This document shows positions 12,101 through 24,100 of a stretch of 38,713 bases of DNA, piece after piece (positions within the stretch are counted from its first letter, which is position 1; every line of letters begins with the position of its first letter). Location: positions 1 to 38,713 of the forward strand of contig CAIRBF010000271.1 of assembly GCA_903876715.1 (NCBI GenBank), given 5' to 3'. A model generated the notes under the pieces. That model was not told the origin of the DNA. It saw nothing but the letters and a program-made list of their open reading frames with translations, and made no database searches. A program made the translations under genes and the position numbers. This DNA comes from an uncultured beta proteobacterium. GTDB taxonomy: Bacteria; Pseudomonadota; Gammaproteobacteria; Burkholderiales; Burkholderiaceae_C.

Positions 12101-15100
12101 ACCTCCTCGGGTGCTGACGCGATCGGCGTGGCGATGACGGGGCTGGACTTCGGCCTCGTGCTGGCGCAGGCTGATGCGCCGGGTGACGCGCGCAGCTGGC
12201 TGTCGGTGCGCGGGCAGGCCGATTCGGTGGCCATCCTCGGCACGCAGGCCCTGGGGGTCACGCTGTCGGGCTCGAACGTGATGTTCGCTGCCAACGTCGG
12301 CCTGGGCAGCGCAGCCGACGGCAGCGCCAACCGCACGACGCTGGATTGGAGCGGCGCGCGCAAGCTCACGCTGCAGGCGGGTGACAGCCCGGCCGCGGTC
12401 ATCGATTTCCGCGGCGAGGTGCTCGAGGTCGGCGGCACGATGCTCATCGAAGTGGGCGGCGTCTTCAGCGCCAGCGGCACGGTGCTCGTGTCCAAGCAGG
12501 ACCGCGACGTCCTGGTCGGCAGCCAGACCGTGCACACCACCGGGCTGTACATCGGCGCGGCCGATGTGTCGGCCTCGATCCAGGGCATCGACGTGACCGG
12601 GCTCGACCTGGGTCTGGCGCTCCTGAAGCCGGCCGACGCCGCCGAGGGTGACACCCGCTCCTGGCTCGCGCTGAAGGCCGACGTCGACGAGGTGGCGCTC
12701 GATGCCGAGGACCTCGGCCTGAGCGCGGACGATCTCGTCATCAAGGCCAAGCGCATCGGCGTCGAGATGAACCTCGCCTTCGGGGCGGTCGGCTCGAACC
12801 CCAACCAGACCGTGCTCGAGATGGGGACGACCGGCAGCGGCACCCAGGCGGTGAACCGCGCCCTGGCCGTGCGCACCGGCAAGCCCGCCGGCAGCGCCGA
12901 CGCTGCGGTGACACTGGATTACGCTGCTGCGGGCGGCGCCTATGCCTCGGTCACCTTGGACGCCGAGATCGGCATCGGCGAGTTCGCGCTGATGCAGGGC
13001 ACCTTCGCCCTCGCGCGCCTGGGCACGCGCAGCGTGACCACGGTCGACGAGGACAAGAACCGCAGCACCCGGACGATGACGGCGAGCACCCTGTCGGCGC
13101 GTGACGTCGACGTGCGCTTCGGCACGGACGTGCGCAGCGACGAAGACTTCGTCGGCGTCTTCTTCGAGGGCGGACAGGTCGGCCTGATGGTGCTGGAAGA
13201 CGCCAGTGGCGCCGGCTCCTTCGTGGGCCTGCGCGCAGGCGCCGAGCGCACCGGGCTGGCCGGCATCGCCGGCCTGACGCTGGAGGCGGGCGATCTGTCG
13301 CTGGCGCTGAACGTCGGTCCGTCCGCGGGCGCGCTTGCCGGCTCGGTGGTCGATTTCACCCGCGGCGACCTCGACGGCGATGGCCGCGCCGGCGGCGCCA
13401 CGCCTGTCAAGTTGCGCGGCCAGACCGTGGCCACGCTGGACTTCGACGGCCCGAGCATCGAGGCCGGCGGCACGCTCAGCATCGCGCTCGCCGACCCGGC
13501 GGCGCCCGATGCGCCGGCCTTCTTCACGGCTGGCGGCAGCTTCGCCTTCCGCCAGTCGTCCGCAGGCATCGAGCTGGCCGGAACAGGGCTGACCGCCACG
13601 GCCCATGTCGCCGGCCAGACCCTGGGCCTGCTCGACGGAAGCGTCGCGCTGTTGCTGCCGGGCGAGGGCTTTGCGCTGTCGCTCGCGGCGACGGCCTCAC
13701 TGCCCGTGCCCGGGCTGGATGGGGTGGCGCTCTACGGTGAGGTGGCGCTCGAGATGAACCGCACCGGCGCCCCGGTGGACCAGACGCTGTCGGTCGGTGG
13801 AGCCGAACTCCGCCTGGACTTCGACGACGCCAGCGATGCCACGCGCTTCTCGCTGACCAACCTCGACGTCTCGCTCGACAACGTGCTTGGCTCGCAGCTT
13901 GTCGGCTTGTCCGACGGCCTGGTGGACTTGCGCGAGCAGCTGCAGGCCGGTGAGAAGCTGCCGGTGCTCGACAAGAGCCTGGACGACGTGCTGAACCTGT
14001 CGCCGCTGGTGAGCATCGGTGACCACGTCCAGCACTACATCAACACCTACCGCGACAGCGAGTGGGTGTCGCCGCTGGGCTTGCCCAAGCCCACGTATTC
14101 GGCGCTCGGTGTGCCCACGATGCGCGGCCTGCAGGCCTACCTGGACCAGCACTGGGCGCCGAAGGCGGGCGTCACCGCGGGGCTGACCTTCAGCCTCGAC
14201 GAGAGCGGGCTGGACTTCGGATTCAAGGGCTCGGTCAAGCTCGGCACCGACCTGCTGCCGATCGAGCTCGATGCCGGTTTCGCCGACATCGGGCTGGCCT
14301 TCGACGCACGGCTGGACGTGCAGGCGCTGTTCCAGGCCGAAGTCGACTTCGGCTTCGCGCTGGACTGGACCGACGGTCTGAAGGCCGACTTCAGGCTCGA
14401 CGAGCTCGGCTTCCAGGGCAGCCTGGCGGCCGACGATGTCGTGCTCGCGGCGACCCTGGGCCCGGTGGACGTCAGCATCGGCCGTGCCGGCAAGGACGAC
14501 ACGGGTGCGGACTTCAAGCGCGGCAAGCTGCGCGGTGACATTGGTGGCTCGGTCAGCTTCAAGGACGGTGTCCTGGCCTTCGAGCCGGGGGTCAACCGCT
14601 TGCAGGTTGAACTTCCGCTGTACGCGTCCGTGGCCGGCCTCGACCTGGTCGGCGGCGCCACCGTGCCGACGGTGCGTGTGGACGGCGACCCGTTCGCCGG
14701 CACGCTCGCGGTCACGACCGAAGGCATGGAGGTCCTGACCAACTTCACCAAGATCCGCATCGAGGACATCCTCTTCGCGCTGCCGGACATGCTGAAGGTG
14801 CTCGACACCGTCGACCTCGACGCGCTCGGCCTGGGTGACATCCCGCTGCTCGACACCGCCTTGAGCGAGGTGCTCAACGTGGCCGACGTCTTCCGCACCG
14901 AGGTCGTCGACAAGATCGACTTCATGCGCCCGATCAAGCCCTGGGTGCCCCTGCCCGGCGAGAAGGCTGCCGCGCGTGGCACGGCGAGCGTCCAGGCGGA
15001 CGGCAACGAGATCCTGGGGCAGCCCGGACAGTTCTCTGCGTCCATGGTCGGCTACTTCGTCACCATCGGCGGCCAGCCGCTGCCGATCCTGGAGGTGTCG

Positions 15101-18100
15101 CAGGACGGCAGCACGCTCACCGTCGGCGCGTCGTTCCGCAAGGCCGACAGCGCTCTCGGCTACGAGGTGCACAAGAAGCGCGAGCGCATCCGCACGGTCG
15201 GCGAGTTCGTCGACGCGCTGAACCGCTCCGGCCTGCTCGGCGACCGCCGGGCGAGCTACAACGCCCTGACCAGCGAGCTCGTCGTGCCGGTGTCGCTCGG
15301 CACGACCTTGACGCCGGTGGAACTGCCGATCGACTTCGCCCTCGGTTCGGGTGACCTGTCGCTGTCCACCGAGGCGAAGGCGAAGCTGGGCTTCACGATC
15401 GGCACGGACCTGGACCTGGTGGTGATGCTCGGCGGGAGCGCGCCTGCCGTGGCGGTCGACAACTTCAGGCTCGACGCCAGCATCGCGGCCGATGTCGCCG
15501 ACTTGGCGGTCAACGCACAGCTCGGCTTCCTGGGCATGACCGCGGGCGGCGCCGGCACCGGCTCGGGCCTGCACATCGCCGGCAAGGCCCGCGTGACGCT
15601 GGACCGCACACCCGATGCGCCGGGCGGCGCGCGCTTCGAGATCGGTCAATTGTTCACCGAGGGCCTGTCCAGCCTGCAGCTCGACCTCACCGGCGAGGCC
15701 TATGCGCGCCTGCGCGACCTGACGATCAAGTCCGGCAGCGGCTCGGGCTTCAACATCGGTCGCGGGCTGGAACTGGGCGTCTACATACCCGACTTCGCCG
15801 ACATCGGCGACTTCAAGCTGGTCCTGGACTCGGGCTTCGACATCAAGGACGCCGCCGACCGGACCAAGCATGGCCTGAAGGGCAACGAGATCGTCGCCGT
15901 CGTGCCCGACCTCGGCTCCATCCTTGACGTCAGCCGCCTGAGCTTCGCCGACATCGTCGGCGGCCTGCGCATGGTGGGCGACGTGGTCGAGGCCTCGCTC
16001 GCCAGCCAGCCTTTCTACACCCAGCCCATCCCGGTCATCGACCGCTCGCTGGAGCAGATCGTCGGCTTCGCCGACACCCTGCTGGCCCGCATCGAGAAGG
16101 CGGGCGCGACGCCCGCCGCCGCGCTCGACGAGGCGGAGCGGATGATCGAGGAGGCGCTGGCCATCGATCCCTCGGTGTTCGACCTGTCGATCGACAACGA
16201 TCGCAAGCTGCTCGTCATCGACCTGGCCTACGGGCTGCAACACGCCGAGGACTTCGGCCTGACCCTGAACCTGGAATCGCTGCTCGCGCTGGCAGGCGCA
16301 GACCTGGAGCTGCCGCCGGCCTTCGCCGAGATGTTCGATGTCACCGGCTCGGCCGCGGGCACGCTGTCCGCCGGTGTGTCGATGGTGGCGAGCGTGGGCA
16401 TTGCGCTGCCGGGCGCGGCCGCCGGGACCCCGGTGGTCCAGTTGCTGGACTTCGATGACGCCACCGGCAAGGGCACCCGCCTGGAGCTGACCGCGGGCCT
16501 GCGCGCCGGTGACGTGGAGCTGAAGCTGCGGGCGGGCTCGTTCCAGGTCGGCGTGGTGGATGGCACGATCGTCCTCGACGAGGACGGCAAGGCATCGACC
16601 AACGCCCCGGCGGCCTTGCGCCTGGCCTTGCGCGACGGCAAGCCGGTGGTGGAGGCCGCGGGCGCGCTCGACATCGACCTGCCCTTCATGCTGGCGCTCG
16701 CCAAGAGCGAGGTGCCGCTGGGCAACCTGCGCGTCTACACCGACCCGACGCTCGGCAAGGCGGGTCTGCAGACCCTGTTCGAGCAGTTGATCGGGCAGGG
16801 GCAGGGCGAGGACCCGGCCCTGCTGGTCGAACTGCCGGACCTCGAGCGCACGCTGTCGATGGACAACGCGCTGCTGAAGATGCTGTACGACCCGACGCCG
16901 GTGCTCGACGGCATCGACCTCGGCCTGGGCGAGGTGCAGAGCCTGTTCGAGAGCACGCTCGACGTCGACCTGCCCTTCGTCGGCAACCGCCTGGCCGAGG
17001 TCGGCACGATGATCGGCGACCTGCGCGGCGGCCTGCTGCTGGACCTGCGCCAGGCGCTGCTCGGCGCCGACGGCCGGCCGGTGCCCGGCAAGCCGGTGGA
17101 GTTGCTGCAGCAGACGCTGTTCGACGCCTTCTCCGGCCTGGGCATCCTGCAGGACACGAACGCCGACGGCAGCATCGGCCTGTCCGACGTCGACGTCGGC
17201 TTCTACGACGCCCAGGGCAAGCGCCTGCTCACCTGGGTCAAGGGCATGCCCTTCCCGAAGGGTGCGGTCGATGCGATCCGCTTCGACATGGACCTGGGCG
17301 GTCGCATCCTCGGCGGCGGGCTGGACATCCCGCTCGAGCTCGACCTGCCGGGCTTTGCGCTCGACATCGACGGCGGCTTCGCCCTCGACATCGGCTGGGC
17401 CTATGACTTCTCCTTCGGCCTGTCGTCGGAAGAGGGCTTCTACCTCGGCGTCAATGCCGACGCGGACACACCCGAGCTCCGTCTCGACCTGGGCTTGTAC
17501 CTCGACGGCGACCCCACCGACCTGGACCGGATCACGCCTTTCGAGGGACGCGGCGAACTGCTGTTCTTCGAGGCCGGCGTCAAGGACATCGACCACGACG
17601 TCAACCGTCCCGGCCACCAGCCCAGCGCCTTGACCGGCCAGCTGGCGCTGGACCTGGTGGGCGACGGGGCGGGCCGCCTGACGCTGAGCAAGGTGCTTGC
17701 CGACGGGTTCGCGGTGCTGAAGCCGAGCTTCACGGTCGATGCCGACCTGCAGCTCGAGGTCTTCCTGACGGCCACCGGGCTGCCTAAGCTCGAGGCCGAC
17801 CTGGTCTTCCAGTGGGACTGGGCGCTGGGTGATGCCGCGGTGGACTTCCCGACGATCAACGTCGAGAACCTGCGCCTGGACCTGAACTCGGCCGTGCTCG
17901 ACTTCCTGCTGCCGATCGCCGACAAGGTGGCCAAGGGCGTGCAACCCTTCCGGGACATCGTCGCGGCGCTGACGACGCCGCTGCCGGGCCTGGACCAGAT
18001 CGTGCCCAAGGACCCGACGCTGCGCGGCGTGCTCAGCAAGGTCTACGAGCTGAAGAATCCGGGCCAGCCGCCGATCGACTGGGCCTTCCTCGACGCGGTG

Positions 18101-21100
18101 AAGTTCGCGCTCGACATGCCGGCCATGGTGCGCACCTTGGCCGCCGCCGGGTCGGGCGTGCCGCTGGGCAGCCTCTACAACATCGGCTCGCCGAACTTCC
18201 GCTTCGTCGCGGCCGACCTGGACGAGGGCAACCCCGAGGACAGCTCCATCCTCGACAAGCTGACGATCGACGTGGGCAAGCTGGCCGACCAGGCCTCGGG
18301 TGGGGTCCAGACCAGCGGCAACGCCGTCGAGCGTTCGGGCCTGGTGTTCCTGCCCTACCTGCTGGACATCGGCAACTGGGCCAAGATGTTCAACGGCGGC
18401 AACGCCACGCTGTTCACCTACGAGCTGCCGCTGCTGGACTTCGGCATCGGCTTCGATGTCGAGCTCGCTCGCATTCCGCTGCCCTTCCCGCCGGTGTCGT
18501 GGGTGCAGATCGTCATCGGCGCCTTCGGCAGCGCGCGCGGCTACGTCGACCTGGCCTTCGGCTTCGACACCTACGGCATCCAGAAATTCCAGGAGACGGA
18601 CAACTTCCTCGACATCTTCGACGGCTTCTACATCAGTGACTACTCGCTGCCGCAGATGAAGGACGGCGCATTCGTCCAGGGCACCGGCGGCAAGGAGAAG
18701 CCGGAGTTCGGCATCGACCTCGAACTCGGCCTCACCGGCGCGGTGAGCCTGGCGGGGGTCGTGACGGTGGGCGTGGGCGGGTCGATCGCCATCGGTGTCG
18801 ACGCCGATCTGAACGACATCCGCTACGCGAGCGTGCCGCGTGACGCCGACGGGCAGGTCGACCCGAACCTGGTCACCTTCACCGGCGACGGCAAGGTGCG
18901 CGCGTCCGAGCTGCTGACGATGCTGCTGTATGAAGGGCTCGGGCCGCTTAACCTGTTCGACCTGGACGCAGACCTGAGCCTGAAAGCAAAGGCTTTCGGG
19001 CGCATCGGAGTGGGTTGGTTCTCCGTGGGCGTGCAGGCCAAGCTCTTCAGCCTGAAGCTGCTGGAGCTTGCCTACGACGCGCCCGTCGTCCAGCCTCGCC
19101 TCGGGGCGGTCAACAACGGCGTGCTGACGCTGTTCTCGGGCCCGCGCGCGGGTGACCGAACCTACGTCGACACCGTCGACGCCGGCGAGACCTGGAAGCT
19201 CAGCGGCTCGGGCGGCACGGTGCAGGTGGAGTTCAACGGGAAGTTCTACCGCGAGTACACCGGGGTCGAGCGCATCGAGGTCGATCTCGGCGCGGGTGAC
19301 GACAACTTCGACGCCTCGCGCCTGTCGGGCGTGGTCGTCAGTGCGCGCGGTGGCGCCGGCAACGACACCATCATCCTCGGGCGCGCCGGCGGCATCGCCT
19401 GGGACGAGGAGGGCCACAACACGCTGAAGGCGGCCACCGTGGGCTCGGCCCCGGTGACGCTGGTCGGTGGCGCGGGCGACGATACCCTGACCGGCGGCGC
19501 CGGTGACGACGTCCTGATCGGCGGCGAGGGCAGCAATGCGATCACCGCGGGCGCGGGTGCGGACGTGCTCTATGCGCTCGACGGCAGCAACCGCCTGGCC
19601 GGCGGTGACGGCATCGACCGCTACGTCTTCATCGGCACGCTGGGCGCCAACCAGGTCGTCGAGAAGGGCGACCAGGCGTCCGAGCTCGACTTCTCTGGCA
19701 ATGTGCCGCCCGACCTGCTGCGCTTCACCGGCCCGGTGATCGATGCGCCTACCGTGTCGATCCCGGCGACGTTCACCGCCACCCGAGGGGGGCCGGCCTG
19801 GCTGTTGCTGCAAGGTGAGCCATTCGCCTTCAGCGGCCCGGCCGACAAGGTGCTGACGGTGACCGTGCGCGTGCCCGACGGGCAGGTCCAGGCCGAATCG
19901 GCCGACGGGGTGGCTGTCAGCGGGACGGCCAGCGAGCGTGTCTTCACCGGCACGGTGGCCGCGCTGAACGCCTTCTTCACGACGCCGCGCCGCGTGGTCT
20001 ATGTCTACGAGAGCAAGGAGACGAGCCGGCCGCTGGAGATCGAGGTGGCCTACGGGTCGCTCGCGAATTCCGCGCGCGCCACGGTCACGGCCGTGCGCAC
20101 CCTGGACGCGATGCGGGCCTGGCGCGATGTCGCGGTCTCGGCCTCGAGGCAGGTCGCGATCGCCGTGCCGAGCGCCGATCTGCTGCAGTCCTCCTCGGGC
20201 GGCATCTGGACGTCGACCGATGGCGGCGCCAGCTGGGCGCTGTCCAAGGCGCCCACCGACCGCACCTACACGGCGGTGGCCATTTCCGCCGACGGGCAGC
20301 GCATCGTCGCCGCCGTCCAGGGCGGTGGCCTGCTCGCATCGGACGACGGTGGCCTCACCTGGGCCGACGCGGGCGCGCCCACAGACAGCTACACCGACCT
20401 CAGCATCCTGGCCGACGGCCGGGTGCTGGCGGTGGACCGGGCGATCCGCGAGCAGTACTTCAACAGTGCCTACGACAAGGGCTGGCGCAACACCACCGGC
20501 ACGGCGCGCATCTCGGACGTGCAGATGAATACCTGGACGGCGCTGGGCGGGCTGCCCAACGCCAACTGGAGCGAGATCGCGGCCAGCGGCGACGGTCGCA
20601 CGGTGATCGCGGTGTCGTCGGCGGCCGAGTTCGGTGCGGCGTCCGGCGCGGTCTGGATCGGGCGTGCAGATGCCGCGGGGGCGTGGACCTGGACGAACGA
20701 GACCCGCGCCTTGCCGGCCAATGCCAACTGGTCGGCGGCGGCCATCGACCCGAGCGGTCAGCGGGTCTATGTGGCGAGCCTGGGCGGCACGGTCTGGTCG
20801 GCTGACATCAGCCGCTCCGGGTGGTCCTGGGTCTCGAGCGGCCTGGGCGCGCGCGACTGGAACTCGCTGTCCGTGTCGGCCGACGGGAAGTCGGTCGTCG
20901 CCGCGGCCTACGGGCTGGGCAGCAGTGGCCTGTTCGTGCTGCGCGACGCCGACGCTGCGCTGCGTATGGTCTCTGCACAGGCGTCTTCTTCGAACGCGCC
21001 GTCGGGTCAGCGGGCGGACAAGGCGATCGACGCCGCGTCGGGCACGAAGTACCTGAACTTCGACGAGGCGGGCTCCGGGCTGGTGATCACGCTCAATGCG

Positions 21101-24100
21101 GCCGCGGCGGTCGACACGATCGCACTGACCACGGCCAACGACCGCCCGGACCGCGACCCGACGCAGATCGCGGTCTACGGCTCGAACACGCCGCTGGCCT
21201 GGGGCAGCGCGGACTGGGCTCCGGTGGCCGTGGGCCTGAAGACCGGCCTGTCCACGGCGCGTGGCGCCACGAGCGAGGTGGGTTTTGCCAACGAGAGCAC
21301 CTACCAGTACTACAAGGTCGTCTTCACCCAGGTGCGTGACGCGGCCGCGGCCAACTCTGCCCAGATCGCCGAGGTCAACCTGCTGCCGCGCGTGGGCTGG
21401 AAGGCCGTCGACACGGCTGGCTTGGCGCCGGAGATCCCAGTTCTGAAACTGCCGCTGGACCTCGACTGGCGGTCCGCGGTGTTCAACGCGGACGCCACCG
21501 AGGTCTACGCTGTCGCGTCCGGCAACCGCGTCTTCGCGATCCCCTTGCCCGCCACGTCTGCGGCGCCGACGCTGTCGCTGCCGGCGAGCTTTGCTGTCGA
21601 GGCCGACCGGGCGACCCCGATCGTGTTCGTGCCGGGCAGTCTGGTCGATGCCGACTCGGCCTTGCTGACGCTGACCCTGGCCCTCGCGGACCCTGCGACG
21701 GGCACGCTCGCCGTCGACATTCAGGCGGCCACGGCCGCCGGGCTCAAGGCGACGACGGGGGCTGGACAGACCATCTTGCGCGGCTCGCAGCAGGCGCTGC
21801 AGGCCTACATGGCCACCGAAGGCCACGTGTCCGTGCAGGTGGCCCCAGGCGCCGTCGACCCGGCGCTGCGCGTCACGGCCAGCGATGGCAGCGCTACCCG
21901 CGCTGCGAGCGTGCCGCTGTCGGCGGTGCGCCCGCTGGCGCTGGAGCTGTCGTCGTCGAGTGGCGCCTTCGAGGTCATCGACATCCTCGGCAACGACCTG
22001 CGCCTGAACCGGTTCACGCTGGGCGACACCACGCTCGGCCCGCTGGCCGACCAGCTGACCGTGGCGGGCCTGGCCGAAGCGCCGCTGCTCGTGACGGCCT
22101 CTGGCGGCGCTGACCGTTATGTCTTCGATGCAGGCCGCACCGCCTCGGAGACCGTGCGCACCTTCGGGCTGGTCGACTCCGCGGCGGACGACCTGGCCGA
22201 CGACACGCTGGTGCTGCGGCTGAAGTCGCTGCAGTTCTCGGCCACGGGCAACGTGCTGCGGCTGGGGGCCGGTCAGGTGCTCAGCGGCGTCGAGCGCGTG
22301 ACCTGGGACGAGGGCCTGCGCGAACTGGTCGTGATCGGCGACGTCGTCACGCTCCAGCCGTTGGAAGGGCAGAACGTCATCGACCTCGGGTCGACCCGCT
22401 TGCGCGTCGAGGCCGAGCGCCTGGTCGTCACGGCCGACGTGAAGGCCCAGGCCATCACCTTGAACGTCAGCGGCCTGGCCCTGGTGTCGGGTCAGCTGAT
22501 CAGTGCCGAGCCGCTGGCCGGCACGGCCCGGATCGCCCGGCCCGTGCAGGTCGCTGCGGGTACGGTCGACCTGAACGCGTTGGCAGCCGGCGCCGGTGAC
22601 GCTGGCCTGCAGATCGTGCCGACCGGCCCGAACGTGCCGGTGACCTTGTCGGCGGGCGGCGCGGCCGCGGGCGGCGTCGGGCTCGACCCGTCCAGCCTGT
22701 CGGCGTCGGTGCCGGTGCTGGTGGTCGGCGCCAACGGCGGCTCCAACCCGATCGCGATGTCCGGCGCCGGAGGCGCCGGGTTGAACCTGTCGGCGCCGCT
22801 GGTCGTCCAGGCCCAGGGGGCGGGCGGCAAGATCGATGTCAGTGGCTCGATCTCGGGCCAGACGGTGGAAATCTACGGGCCGGGCAACACGACCTCGTTC
22901 GCACCCGGCACCCGCCTGGTGATGAGCGGTGACATCCTGATCGACGACTCGGTGCGTGCCGAGGGCGACGTGACGATCCGCGCCGGCGACGCCGCGGTGA
23001 CGGCGGCCGACCTCACGGTGACCGGCCGCGTCAACGGCGGCCTGGGCGGCGCCGATGTGCTGACCTTGCAGAGCAACGGCGGCGCGGTCACGGTGGAGGG
23101 CGCGATCGGCCACGGCGTGGCCACGGTCGAGCTGCGCGCCGGCGGTACCGGCTATGTCGATGGCGTCTATGCCGACGTCGACCTGATCGGTGGCAGCGGC
23201 CGTGGTGCGACCGCGACCGTCACCGTCAGCGGCGGCGCCGTGACCGCGGTGACGCTGCGTGGCGCGGGCTCCGGCTACGAGGCCGGGGACATGCTGCGCG
23301 TGGCGCGCTCGGCGCTCGGCGACCTGTCCGGCGCAGGCCGGGGCGTGCAGGTCGAGGTCAAGGCGGTCGGCGCGCTCGAGGGGCTGGTCGTCGAGGGCGC
23401 GATGGACGTCGTCTTCATGGAGCGGGTGATCGTCGACGGCGACGTCGTCATCCGCACCGGCGGCCAGGTGCTGTTCGGCGACGACCTGGTGCTGCTCAAC
23501 GGCGGTCGCCTGATCGTCGAGGGGGCGACGCAGGTCTTCTTCAACACCGGGGTCGTGCTGGACCGGGGCGACGCCGCTGCGGCGGGTCGCGTCGAACTGA
23601 CGGCTGCCGAGACCGGCGCGCTCGTCAGCTTTGGCGCTGGGCTGGCGGTGGGTGACAGCAACAGCTTCGCCCTGGAGGGCGTGGACCGCCTGACGGTCAC
23701 CAGTTCGGATGGCACGCGGGCCGACACCATCCGGGTTGCCGGGGAGGACCTGACGCTGACGAACTCCATCGGCCGCAGCGAGGTCGTCTTCCGGCTGCAC
23801 ACGCTGGCCCTGGACGCGCAGAACACGCTGACCCTGCCCGAGCCCGGCGGTGCCCTGCCGCTGACGATCGACGTCGACACATTGCGGCTGCGCTCCGAGT
23901 CGAGCCTCGGCCGCGCCGATGCACCACTGCAGGTCAATGCCCGGGTCATCGACATCGAGGCGCGTTCGGGCAGTGCCCATATCCAACTGCCCGACACGGT
24001 CGAGGTCGCGCACCTGGTGACGAGTGCCGAGGGTGACGTCGCTTTGAGCGTGGTGACGGGCTCGATCCTGCTGGCCGCAGATGCGCGGGTGTCGGGCGGC

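Larger units (their letters stand above)
5786..13900 (+). repeat. About eleven copies of a ~185-residue repeat with EF-hand-like calcium loops
   Basis: Copies begin near 5786, 6320, 6872, 7446, 7979, 8549, 11385, 11949, 12434, 12957 and 13470. The core consensus is 'GDVEI-VGDFF-V-GSLGFEK', then 'LADGS-V', 'IGGTDL-AF-GLNGPY', a 'D-N-DG--D--DTPNADA-G' loop, 'FALALF', 'W-AL-A-A--VE-VG-P', 'VIDF' and 'DG--G--IRA'. Spacing is 485-575 bases, apart from copy 6, which is lengthened by an inserted propeller. Copies 1-7 keep a calcium-type Asp loop; copies 8-11 have lost it. Calcium binding is inferred from the loop spacing (EF-hand/dockerin type). I do not recognise a named family for the full unit. 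Confidence 0.8.
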
